This document shows positions 47,001 through 54,134 of a stretch of 64,000 nucleotides of DNA, in pieces. Positions within the stretch are counted from its first letter, which is position 1; each line of letters begins with the position of its first letter. The position numbers were made by a program, and so were the translations under genes. The DNA is taken from positions 1-64,000 of the forward strand of contig CABIZO010000009.1 in the NCBI GenBank assembly GCA_902363255.1, in the 5' to 3' direction. This DNA is from Peptostreptococcaceae bacterium (GTDB lineage Bacteria > Bacillota > Clostridia > Peptostreptococcales > Peptostreptococcaceae). Below the pieces are notes generated by a model, which saw only the letters and a list, made by a program, of their open reading frames with translations, was not told the DNA's origin and searched no databases.

Positions 47001-48292
47001 TCCTCATTTATTAGATTATTTTCTTCTAATAATATTACTAGGTCTTTAATTTTTGTTTCTTCCAAAAACTTAATTATTTTAGAATATAGCTTATAAGAAT
47101 TTTCTTCACTTATTTTGTATTCGTCTAAGAAAGTTATTATTTTGTCTACTATCTGATTTTTATATGCAAAGTCAACAAGCATAGAGTCCTTAACTTTTGA
47201 AATCATAGATTTTCGCAAATCATCGTCAATATTATCAATACTTTCTAATATTGACTCATCTATTAGATTTTCTATTTTTATTTTGTTATTACTTATCCAT
47301 GATGATAAATATGGTATAGCTTTTTTTACTAAATCTATTATATACTCACTAGAAACTCTTCCAAAATGAATCGGTAGAACTTCAAAAACAGTTAATTCTA
47401 TATCCTTTGCAGAAATAAATATTTCTTCAATTACATTTTCTAAGGTTTGTTTTCCCTCATCTGATTTTATAAGTTCATCTAATTTTTCATATATAATTAA
47501 ATTTAATTTATCAAATTCTTCTTCACTCAAGATATCATCTATTGTTTTAGATCCTATAGTTTTTTGAAGTTCTTTTAATAAAGTTTTTATATCTATTAAT
47601 GATAAAGACTTATCTACAATTGACTTCGTTTCTTTTTTACTGCCTAAAACCTCATCAATAGCATTCATTATTTCACAACTAATAATTCTTGTTACCTTTT
47701 CTCCACTTTCTGGGCTTATTAATTGATTTAAATATACTTCTCCATGTTCTTCATATAAATCATTTAATAAGTGTCTTAATTCTTCATTGGAACCAACATT
47801 ATTAATAATTTCTTTATAAGCATAGTCAGCTATAAAGGCTATTTGCTTTTCACTTAATAAATTTTCTAATTTTACATGCTCACCAAAATTATTCATTAAT
47901 TTTGGTAATACTTCTTTTAAGTTATTTATTAAAAATTCTTCTCCGCTTATTAAAGTTTCATTCCATCCTGGTATTTCTTCTATTTTTTTATTTTCAAAAA
48001 CATCATATAAGGATTCTTTAAAAAAGTCTTTACCAACATTTTGCATAGCTATTTTAAAGTCTTCCCCTAAAACCTTATTTCTTAAAGTTTCTGAATTAAT
48101 TATATCTCTTTCTACTAAGTCACTTATCTCTTCTATAAACTTCTCTTTATTTTTCTTTACTGCTCCGCCAATTTTTAATGGTGTATATTCTTTGAATATC
48201 ATATTAACAGCATATTTATTTGTAATATAACCTGCTACACCACTTGAGAAAGCCTGTAGTAATAGAAAAAGTCCATTTTCTAATGTAATCAT
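44039..48292 (-). CDS. Giant double DUF445 membrane protein
   Basis: 1417 residues against about 400 for common DUF445 proteins. The DUF445 opening motif occurs twice: GYITNKYAVNMIFKEYTPL (about residues 20-38) and GVMTNVIALWMIFCPYEKN (near 717). The closing motif with membrane segment also occurs twice: FMGKQLKPLSIFGAFLGTIVG (near 675) and FAGDFFIKLYIYGAFGLIFG (near 1375). Thus it looks like two complete modules in tandem, each with a long, Lys/Ile/Asn-rich helical arm of about 550-600 residues. The ATG at 48292 follows AGGTGG at 5-base spacing; a GTG three codons earlier overlaps it. The function of DUF445 is not known. It is 39 bases after an ArsR regulator gene, apparently in its operon. 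Confidence 0.85.
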   Translation of the reverse strand: MITLENGLFLLLQAFSSGVAGYITNKYAVNMIFKEYTPLKIGGAVKKNKEKFIEEISDLVERDIINSETLRNKVLGEDFKIAMQNVGKDFFKESLYDVFENKKIEEIPGWNETLISGEEFLINNLKEVLPKLMNNFGEHVKLENLLSEKQIAFIADYAYKEIINNVGSNEELRHLLNDLYEEHGEVYLNQLISPESGEKVTRIISCEIMNAIDEVLGSKKETKSIVDKSLSLIDIKTLLKELQKTIGSKTIDDILSEEEFDKLNLIIYEKLDELIKSDEGKQTLENVIEEIFISAKDIELTVFEVLPIHFGRVSSEYIIDLVKKAIPYLSSWISNNKIKIENLIDESILESIDNIDDDLRKSMISKVKDSMLVDFAYKNQIVDKIITFLDEYKISEENSYKLYSKIIKFLEETKIKDLVILLEENNLINEEKVVNLIQDKWNTEGKELSKLFLKRETSKTLNKLVDQDLNKLFNKFIKPKLYDLIINNKSKILSYLDKSIFNLVHNKIDSLLDSKIKDVFSKNKVDNYSSILPNKIVNILNNNDSSYKKNINKQISNYIKNIKIQDILNDNEEKIINSISEKTADFAKNKIDKYKTYEVKDIINKINSKEDLPKEISNKLYDNIKDNLPIIVDGRVKKLIYDNLIKLDEDEICNIAQSFMGKQLKPLSIFGAFLGTIVGLIFGITINNINGNYGFYNNIPNTLIACILMGVVGVMTNVIALWMIFCPYEKNKFISKIPLFKVFSIGYIPSHKDSFASGMAYFIDDELLSGDRIISSFNLQRDNFKNNIISTIKDSNYMVMLNYIRNKKHSLVKKTYETILKLLKTNNEKICKNIGNQLSPVEGGKFVSIDFINSKADELISKISHKENKIIEYLETKLKTNKSLGEVLPEELIDILNNKIDKDIKDYIDKSMENSFVEDMIKNIVFRNEKTYNIIMDKPIKDIISEKSLLNIQNSIKTDKFMNIILIGLKEQLNNYLQDYLSTELQEEKRFDEVFDGKIKEKLDSNIYNITDIASKKLILYLKDNKDLVSSMVIKIVRKNLNFFVKMAYDFADGDGLVRDVITIVIDNKVETLIEEDKDKLSVILYNYVEKEIYSSKVKNLGIKSTEINANLLLDRLVFALKQNEDFKTNMHNVSDLIISNVCDIKVKNISEVVEVANIQQAYDKYKYIANMVTNNIINNLNNNKEDVNEFVSGLIEEKIMKHFYSISLVEISWELNNNDLTYIVDNLLERVNSSEVIKYHIIQICRSIYISSIRNSKLSDILDMDTLEKDMYNALNLLFENKDFNDKNKVIVDSIIDKLLDNKLIFISKEFKLYITDNIIDAGFNTLEKNIIPILRSLDLQSITMEEVDKMHPKEIHELFKSFAGDFFIKLYIYGAFGLIFGVNVYLSIVLFAIDLIYTKKIDSRVKESQYKLFKD

Positions 48293-48331
48293 ATTTACCA
48301 CCTATCTGTCTTTTAAATTTTTTACTTAATA

Positions 48332-48613
48332 TTATATGATATAATTCTCTTTTAGCATTTGTAGTATACTTTTAACTTTTTGATCTTTCACAAAATAAGT
48401 TATATTTAGACCATCCTTACTACTATCTAGCAATTCATGCGCTTTTAGTATGGATAAATGCTGAGATAATCCTGATTGAGTTATATTATTCAACTTTTTA
48501 TTTAACTCTCCAACTGTCATCGGCTTTTCTATTAAATAATATAAGACTAATAATCTATTTTCATTAGCTAATACTTTTAATTGTCTAGCTAGTTTTTTTG
48601 CTTTTTCTTCCAC
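48332..48613 (-). CDS. ArsR-family transcriptional regulator
   Basis: 93 residues, a minimal winged helix: LKVLANENRLLVLYYLIEKPMTVGELNKKLNNITQSGLSQHLSILKAHELLDSSKDGLNITYFV. It lacks the C-x-C metal motif of ArsR/SmtB helix 3, so the signal is probably not a soft metal. The palindrome overlapping its promoter points to autorepression, and the DUF445 gene behind it would be co-regulated. Confidence 0.9.
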   Translation of the reverse strand: MEEKAKKLARQLKVLANENRLLVLYYLIEKPMTVGELNKKLNNITQSGLSQHLSILKAHELLDSSKDGLNITYFVKDQKVKSILQMLKENYII

Positions 48614-48660
48614 TATTAAGTTCCCTCTCTATTTATTATGTTTATTATATTCTTTCCATT

Positions 48661-48706
48661 ATTAAATTTAAGTATATTAGCAATAACTAATATACTTAAA
48701 TTTAAT
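48661..48706. promoter_or_regulatory. Large palindromic operator of the ArsR-DUF445 operon
   Basis: A perfect inverted repeat with 20-base arms (ATTAAATTTAAGTATATTAG and complement) around CAATAA. It spans the -10 and start region of the arsR promoter. The inner arms resemble ArsR-type 12-2-12 operators but are unusually long. Confidence 0.75.
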
Positions 48707-48717
48707 AATTATGTCAA
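48689..48717 (-). promoter_or_regulatory. Sigma-A promoter of arsR-DUF445
   Basis: TTGACA (48717-48712), 17-base spacer, TATATT (48694-48689), with the -10 inside the palindrome. Confidence 0.78.
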
Positions 48718-48748
48718 TATTTTACATAATCCTGCAGCTTTTTATAAT

Positions 48749-48780
48749 AAAAAACTATAAGACTTAATCTTATAGTTTTT
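48749..48780 (-). terminator. Terminator after the M20 amidohydrolase gene
   Basis: AAAAACTATAAGATTAAGTCTTATAGTTTTT on the minus strand forms a strong hairpin with T tail, overlapping the gene's stop codon. Confidence 0.85.
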
Positions 48781-49933
48781 ATAAATTCAGTATCATATTA
48801 TAAATTGTTATTATGGAATAAGAAAAAACCTCTTCATTAAAATCAAATTTACTATTGTGTAAAGGATAATTTATTTCATTTTCTTTTTCAGCAAAAAATA
48901 CTATCCTAACCCCTGGTATCTGCTGAAAATAATAAGCTGCATTATCACCTGCCAAATAAGGTTTTTCCCCTAGTATAAATCTATCTTTAAAAATTTCTTT
49001 TCCTATGGATGACCCTAATTCAACTAAATGCTTATCATTTATAACACTTGGCAAATGAGATTCTAAATTAACTTTTATTTTTGCCCCTGTATCCTCTGAC
49101 AATAATCTTAACTTATTCTCAAGATAGTTTAATAAATATTTAAAATCATTATTATCTATAGCCCTTAAAGTTCCTTCTAAGCGAACTTGTTCTGCCATAA
49201 TGTTATTTTTTACTCCTCCATTTATCACACCTATTCCTAGTATAAAATTTAATTTATTATTTAAGTCACTATTCATTTTATCTATGATATTAATTATTTT
49301 CCCACTAACAGATATGGCATTTATACCTTTATTAGCATCTCCCCAATGAGATGATTTGCCTAAAACATCAATTGATACTCTTCCTATTGTTGCTGTAGAT
49401 ACATTTTTTTGAATCTCCATACCAATAGGCTGAGAATTAGCAAAATGAAATATTATCATTTTATCTACTTTTGGAGATTCCAACACATTTTCTTTAATTA
49501 GCTTTTTAGCACCTTTACCCGTCTCTTCAGCTGGTTCAAAAATAAATTTTACATTACATTTTAACTCTTCTTTATTTTCTTTTATTAAGTGTGCCAAACC
49601 AAGGACTGTTGCAACTATTCCATCATGTCCACAAGCATGCATTACACCTTTATTTTTAGATTTATATTCAAATAAATTCTTTTCATCTATTGGAAGAGCA
49701 TCTATTTCGGCTCTTAATGCTATGGTAGTATAATTTAAATCATTAATAAGAGTTGCGACTACACCCGTATCTCCAATGACTTTATTCTCAATACCTAAAT
49801 CATCTAAATATTTCATTATAAACTTACAAGTATCATATTCATTTTCACTAACTTCTGGATATTGATGTAGATGTCTTCTTATCCTTATAACTTCCTTTAT
49901 TAGTGAATCCTCTATTCTACTGTATCTTTTCAT
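48779..49933 (-). CDS. M20-family amidohydrolase (aminoacylase/hippurate hydrolase type)
   Basis: 384 residues. Metal-binding motifs of the IAA-amino acid hydrolase branch: RRHLHQYPEVSENEYDT near the start, HACGHDGIVATVLGLAHL (about residues 102-119), FEPAEETGKGAKKLI (about 134-148) and a C-terminal PLHNSKFDFNEE. Removes an acyl group from N-acyl amino acids or similar amides. ATG at 49933 preferred: GAGGGG is 9 bases away, whereas a TTG two codons earlier is only 3. The true substrate is not evident. Confidence 0.88.
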   Translation of the reverse strand: MKRYSRIEDSLIKEVIRIRRHLHQYPEVSENEYDTCKFIMKYLDDLGIENKVIGDTGVVATLINDLNYTTIALRAEIDALPIDEKNLFEYKSKNKGVMHACGHDGIVATVLGLAHLIKENKEELKCNVKFIFEPAEETGKGAKKLIKENVLESPKVDKMIIFHFANSQPIGMEIQKNVSTATIGRVSIDVLGKSSHWGDANKGINAISVSGKIINIIDKMNSDLNNKLNFILGIGVINGGVKNNIMAEQVRLEGTLRAIDNNDFKYLLNYLENKLRLLSEDTGAKIKVNLESHLPSVINDKHLVELGSSIGKEIFKDRFILGEKPYLAGDNAAYYFQQIPGVRIVFFAEKENEINYPLHNSKFDFNEEVFSYSIITIYNMILNL

Positions 49934-49951
49934 ATACAAATTCCCCTCAAT

Positions 49952-50746
49952 TTATAATTCAAAATATTCTTTTATAGCATATACAACTCCATCATCATCA
50001 TTTGATTTAGCTCTATAGTTACATATTTCTTTTAGTTTAGGGTGTGCATTCTCCATAGCATAACTATATTTACAACTTTGCATCATTTCGTAATCATTTA
50101 AGTAGTCACCAAACGCCATAGTTTCATCATGAGAAATATTATAGTTTTGTTGCAAAATCTTTATAGCTTCACCTTTATTCACTCCTGGATTCATTAAATC
50201 TACCCAATTATGCCCTGACAAACAAACTAATAAGTTATCGTTATATTTTTCTAATAACTTAAATGCATTATTTTCTGCATCAATTTCATCAAAAACAGCT
50301 AACTTACATATTTTATCTTTATCTAATACATCCATTAAATCTTCTACTATTTCAAGTTTGGCATAGTACATTCTTGCATTTTCTAAAAAAAATTCATTAT
50401 CATTTTCCACATATGCTGACTCTACACCACATAAAATAGGATACATTCCTTTTCCTTTCCTTACATCTTCCACAGCCTTTTTAACCTCTTCTATGTTTAT
50501 TTCATCTACGTAAATAGATTTCCCATTATCATATACAATCGATCCATTATCACTAATATAAGCAAGATCATCTTTTATATCTTTAAAGTTTTCAAGTAAA
50601 TTAAAATATTGTCTACCACTTGCAATAGCAAATTTTACATCTTTATCTTTTAATTTTTTCACTAAGTCAAATAAGTATGGCGATAAATTTTTATTACTAT
50701 CTAATAATGTGCCATCCATATCTGCTGCAATTAGTTTTACTGTCAT
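49952..50746 (-). CDS. Cof-type HAD-superfamily phosphatase
   Basis: 264 residues. Motif I AADMDGTLLDSNKNLS, motif II FAIASGRQYFN, motif III Lys in VNKGEAIKIL and motif IV MAFGDYLNDYEMMQ are all present, with a C2 cap between. Dephosphorylates small sugar phosphates or cofactors. The ATG at 50746 (MTVKLIAADMDG) follows AAAGGGAG; an open frame extends 18 codons further without support. Lies between the ARH-macro gene and the M20 gene. Confidence 0.92.
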   Translation of the reverse strand: MTVKLIAADMDGTLLDSNKNLSPYLFDLVKKLKDKDVKFAIASGRQYFNLLENFKDIKDDLAYISDNGSIVYDNGKSIYVDEINIEEVKKAVEDVRKGKGMYPILCGVESAYVENDNEFFLENARMYYAKLEIVEDLMDVLDKDKICKLAVFDEIDAENNAFKLLEKYNDNLLVCLSGHNWVDLMNPGVNKGEAIKILQQNYNISHDETMAFGDYLNDYEMMQSCKYSYAMENAHPKLKEICNYRAKSNDDDGVVYAIKEYFEL

Positions 50747-50839
50747 ATTTAATTCTCCCTTTAATATTTTTTCTGTTATTATATCATTAATAATTTTCAT
50801 AAGTTTCTTAATCTTATATTTTTATATATAAAAAATCCA

Positions 50840-52324
50840 CTACACTAGCATACCCCAAAAATATATTTTTAATATTTTATTCATAGAATAGATTTTCTTA
50901 TTAAAACAAACAAAATATATCTTTTCAATTTGTTGTAATGGATATTTATTCAACATTTCTCTAACCGCCTTACATGCTATAATACATGCTTTTTCATAAG
51001 GATATCCATATACTCCTGTACTTATTGCTGGGAAAGCTATTGTTTTACAATTATTTTTTATTGCTTCTTCTATAGAGTTTATATAACAAGAATATAAAAA
51101 TTTATCTTCATTTTTACTTCCTCCATGCCAAATTGGACCTACAGTATGAATAATTTTTTTACATGGAAGATTATATGATTTCGTGATTTTTGCTTCTCCT
51201 GTCCTGCAACCATTCAAAGTTCTACATTCTTCTAAAAGTTTTGGTCCCGCCGCTCTATGAATAGCTCCGTCTACTCCACCTCCACCAAGAAGTGAATTAT
51301 TAGCAGCATTAACTATTGCATCGACTTTTAATTTTGTAATATCTTCGTTTATAATTTCAACTCTCTCTTTTAGATTTTCTTTTCTAAAATCTATATTTTC
51401 TATTAATTTATATACTTCTTCTTTTCCTCTTAGGATTTCAAACCATCTCTTCGGAATACTATTAAAACCATATAATACTCCTGCTATTCCTCCAGTTACA
51501 ACTGCTGTTGTATCTGTATCATTTCCAAAGGCTATAGCTTTTTTTATAGCCTCTTCGTAAGAATTGCTATTTTTAATAACTTTAAAGCTACTCTTCAAGC
51601 AATCTATTACATATCCCGTACCACTTTCTTCTATCGTATTTACTGGCAATATATCATTTATTAATCTATTTAAACGATCTTTATCACCTTTGTATATTTC
51701 CTTCAACTTATTTACACTTATTTCATAAGATGCTTCAAAATTATTTCCTTTTAAAATATATCTTATTATCAACGAATATAAAGCACAGCATATTTGATTA
51801 TTCACATGCCCATGGGTAATTAATGATTGATTTTGAGCATCTTCTACTAGTTCTTCATCATTACCATCATGTAACAAAGGAATGCCTAATACCCTCATCA
51901 AAGATCCATTTCCTTGCCCGTTTCTTATAGTAAATCCACTTTCATAGGGTGATGTACCCGAGCTATATTTCATCAATGATTGCATAGTTTGACCACCTAC
52001 ATCAAATACATTATTGTCTACAGCTAAATGTCCCCATGTCCACCAATCAAGTAATTTATCTGCTAAATTTTTCATGTCTAGTTTTTTGCATTCTATAAAA
52101 CTTTCTAATACGCATAAAAATTGTGCTCCATCATCAGAATAAGTTCCAAATGGTATATCTTTATAAGTTTTTTCAAATTCTTTTGGTGGAATCATATCTA
52201 TTTTTTCTATTGAAGGAACTTTTTCCGGTGGATTAAATTCATAAGATACTCCCGTTGCATCTCCAATTAATAACCCCCATAGTCCACCTAATACTTTATC
52301 CTTTGGATAATATAATTTATACAT
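50840..52324 (-). CDS. ADP-ribosylglycohydrolase-macrodomain fusion
   Basis: 494 residues. Residues about 8-325 are an ADP-ribosylglycohydrolase (DraG/ARH): GLLIGDATGVSYEF, YSDDGAQFLCVLES, QGNGSLMRVLGIPL, and metal ligands in FGNDTDTTAVVTGGIAGVLYG. The first metal motif has G where T is usual (SDDG instead of SDDT). Residues about 340-480 are a MacroD/YmdB-like macrodomain with VDAIVNAANNSLLGGGGVDG and ISTGVYGYP. Both modules remove ADP-ribose or its derivatives, so the protein is likely a two-step eraser of protein or nucleic acid ADP-ribosylation, or a metabolite repair enzyme. Three small-molecule hydrolases follow one another here. Confidence 0.88.
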   Translation of the reverse strand: MYKLYYPKDKVLGGLWGLLIGDATGVSYEFNPPEKVPSIEKIDMIPPKEFEKTYKDIPFGTYSDDGAQFLCVLESFIECKKLDMKNLADKLLDWWTWGHLAVDNNVFDVGGQTMQSLMKYSSGTSPYESGFTIRNGQGNGSLMRVLGIPLLHDGNDEELVEDAQNQSLITHGHVNNQICCALYSLIIRYILKGNNFEASYEISVNKLKEIYKGDKDRLNRLINDILPVNTIEESGTGYVIDCLKSSFKVIKNSNSYEEAIKKAIAFGNDTDTTAVVTGGIAGVLYGFNSIPKRWFEILRGKEEVYKLIENIDFRKENLKERVEIINEDITKLKVDAIVNAANNSLLGGGGVDGAIHRAAGPKLLEECRTLNGCRTGEAKITKSYNLPCKKIIHTVGPIWHGGSKNEDKFLYSCYINSIEEAIKNNCKTIAFPAISTGVYGYPYEKACIIACKAVREMLNKYPLQQIEKIYFVCFNKKIYSMNKILKIYFWGMLV

Positions 52325-52411
52325 TTTAATACCCCCTATTTCACAGGATTTACCATATATAGATATATATTATCAGAAATTCATTTATTTATGTTTGATT
52401 TTGAACAAAAT

Positions 52412-52440
52412 AAAAGGAATGTTTTTACATTCCTTTTTAA
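52412..52440 (-). terminator. Terminator after the teichoic-type cluster
   Basis: AAAGGAATGT and ACATTCCTTTT around a short loop, T-rich on the minus strand; ends the four-gene polymer operon. Confidence 0.82.
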
Positions 52441-52447
52441 AGTAAAT

Positions 52448-53683
52448 TTATATACATTCATTTAGCACATCTAAGCTACATGCTTTTCTATGTGGATTAA
52501 ATCTATGGTTAAATTCTTCATACTTTGTATCGTATACAAATTTAGCTCCTAAATGTTTAATCTCTTTTAATAGATTAACTTCATCTTTTACTATTGGTCC
52601 AGGCAAATCTTCTATGGATAAATAAAAATCTCTCATTTTGTTCTTGTACTCTTCAAAATCATACATATAGAAAATTATTGGCCTACTTAAATTTGCATAG
52701 TCAAAAAATACACTTGAATAATCTGTTATTAGCATATCACTAATTATATATAAATCATTTATATCATCATAATTTGATACATTGATTATAAATCCATTAT
52801 ATTTTTTAAAGTCAAAAGCATTACTAATAAAGTAATGTGCTCTGAATAAAATTACATACTCATCTTTTAATTCTTTCTGCAATAAATCAAAGTTTAAACC
52901 TAAATCATAGGTATATCCTACTCCTGGTTCATGTTGATTTTCTCTCCATGTAGGAGCATACAATATAATTTTTTTATCCCTTGGAATATTTAAACTTTCT
53001 TTTATTTTATTACTATCATCCTCTGTAAATTCATAAAGAAAATCATTTCTTGGATATCCTTTTTCAATAAAAATATTTTCTTTACCTATTTCCTTTAATC
53101 CAAATGCTGATGTTATTTTTTCTTTAAAAAAGTTTGATGGAGATAATAAATAATTATATCTTTGTGCATCAACCCTATAATTATGATGTAAATCTTTTGT
53201 AGATATTTTAGTCCCTGTATAATTTTCAATGTCTAAACCTAATTTTTTCAAAGGTGTTCCATGCCAACACTGTATATATATTTGGTCTGAACGTTTTTTT
53301 ATTTCATTAGGTATCCTTGAATTTGTCACCCAATATTTTGCTATTGAATAATATTTATAGTATTCTTTTCCTTTATATTTCACAATTATCGTATTATCAT
53401 TTTTTAATAAATCTTTATGTTCTTCAGGATTTTTAAATGCCCATACTTTTATAAAACCTTTATATTTATCATCCTCTAACATAGCCTTATAAAGTGACTT
53501 TGGGCTACAACTATATTGTCTTCCCATATATGATTCAAAAACAACTAATTTATCATTAATTTCTTCTTTGTTATAAAATTCATTTAAATAGTTTTTTTCT
53601 TTAATATATGCTGATAAGTTTACACATAGCTGTTTAGTAAACGGTGTTACACTCATAATTTTTATAATTATCTTTTTCAACAT
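52448..53683 (-). CDS. CDP-glycerol glycerophosphotransferase family protein (TagB/TagF-like)
   Basis: 411 residues, one GT-B transferase domain. HGTPLKKLGLDIENYTG (about residue 140), KGYPRNDFLYE, ILYAPTWREN and DYSSVFFDYANLSRP (near 320) are family motifs holding the catalytic His and CDP-glycerol binding Ser/Asp. Adds glycerol-phosphate units to a teichoic-type polymer, peripherally at the inner membrane face. Last of the cluster, 11 bases after tagD. Confidence 0.9.
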   Translation of the reverse strand: MLKKIIIKIMSVTPFTKQLCVNLSAYIKEKNYLNEFYNKEEINDKLVVFESYMGRQYSCSPKSLYKAMLEDDKYKGFIKVWAFKNPEEHKDLLKNDNTIIVKYKGKEYYKYYSIAKYWVTNSRIPNEIKKRSDQIYIQCWHGTPLKKLGLDIENYTGTKISTKDLHHNYRVDAQRYNYLLSPSNFFKEKITSAFGLKEIGKENIFIEKGYPRNDFLYEFTEDDSNKIKESLNIPRDKKIILYAPTWRENQHEPGVGYTYDLGLNFDLLQKELKDEYVILFRAHYFISNAFDFKKYNGFIINVSNYDDINDLYIISDMLITDYSSVFFDYANLSRPIIFYMYDFEEYKNKMRDFYLSIEDLPGPIVKDEVNLLKEIKHLGAKFVYDTKYEEFNHRFNPHRKACSLDVLNECI

Positions 53684-53694
53684 ATCATTGTCCC

Positions 53695-54090
53695 CTACTT
53701 TGTTGTTTGTAAATCTTTTTTTATTTGTGTAGTTGATATCTCCGGAGTTCTTGGTAAATATACAACTTCACAATATTCCCTTAAAAAATCAAATTTTCCT
53801 TCCCAGTCATTCCCCATAACAAAAGTATCTATTCTAAATTCTTGGATATCACTTATTTTTTGGCTCCAACTAGTTTCTGGTATAACTAGGTCTACATAAC
53901 GGATAGCTTCTAGTAGTCTTTTTCTTTCTTCATAAGTGAAATAACATTTTTTATGTTTTTCATTCCAATTGAATTCATCACTTGATAACACTACTATCAA
54001 ATAATCCCCTAGCGCCTTTGCTCTTTCTAATAAATTAACATGACCATAATGTAATAAATCAAATGTTCCATAAGTAATTACCTTTTTCAT
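53695..54090 (-). CDS. tagD: Glycerol-3-phosphate cytidylyltransferase
   Basis: 131 residues, complete. Nucleotidyltransferase signature YGTFDLLHYGHVNLLERAKALGDYLIV with HxGH, and C-terminal RTPEISTTQIKK, corresponding to the RTEGISTT signature. Makes CDP-glycerol from CTP and glycerol-3-phosphate, the donor for the three transferases around it. Confidence 0.96.
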   Translation of the reverse strand: MKKVITYGTFDLLHYGHVNLLERAKALGDYLIVVLSSDEFNWNEKHKKCYFTYEERKRLLEAIRYVDLVIPETSWSQKISDIQEFRIDTFVMGNDWEGKFDFLREYCEVVYLPRTPEISTTQIKKDLQTTK

Positions 54091-54134
54091 TTTAACTCCC
54101 CCAGTTATTTATATAATGTATCTACTTCTTACTA

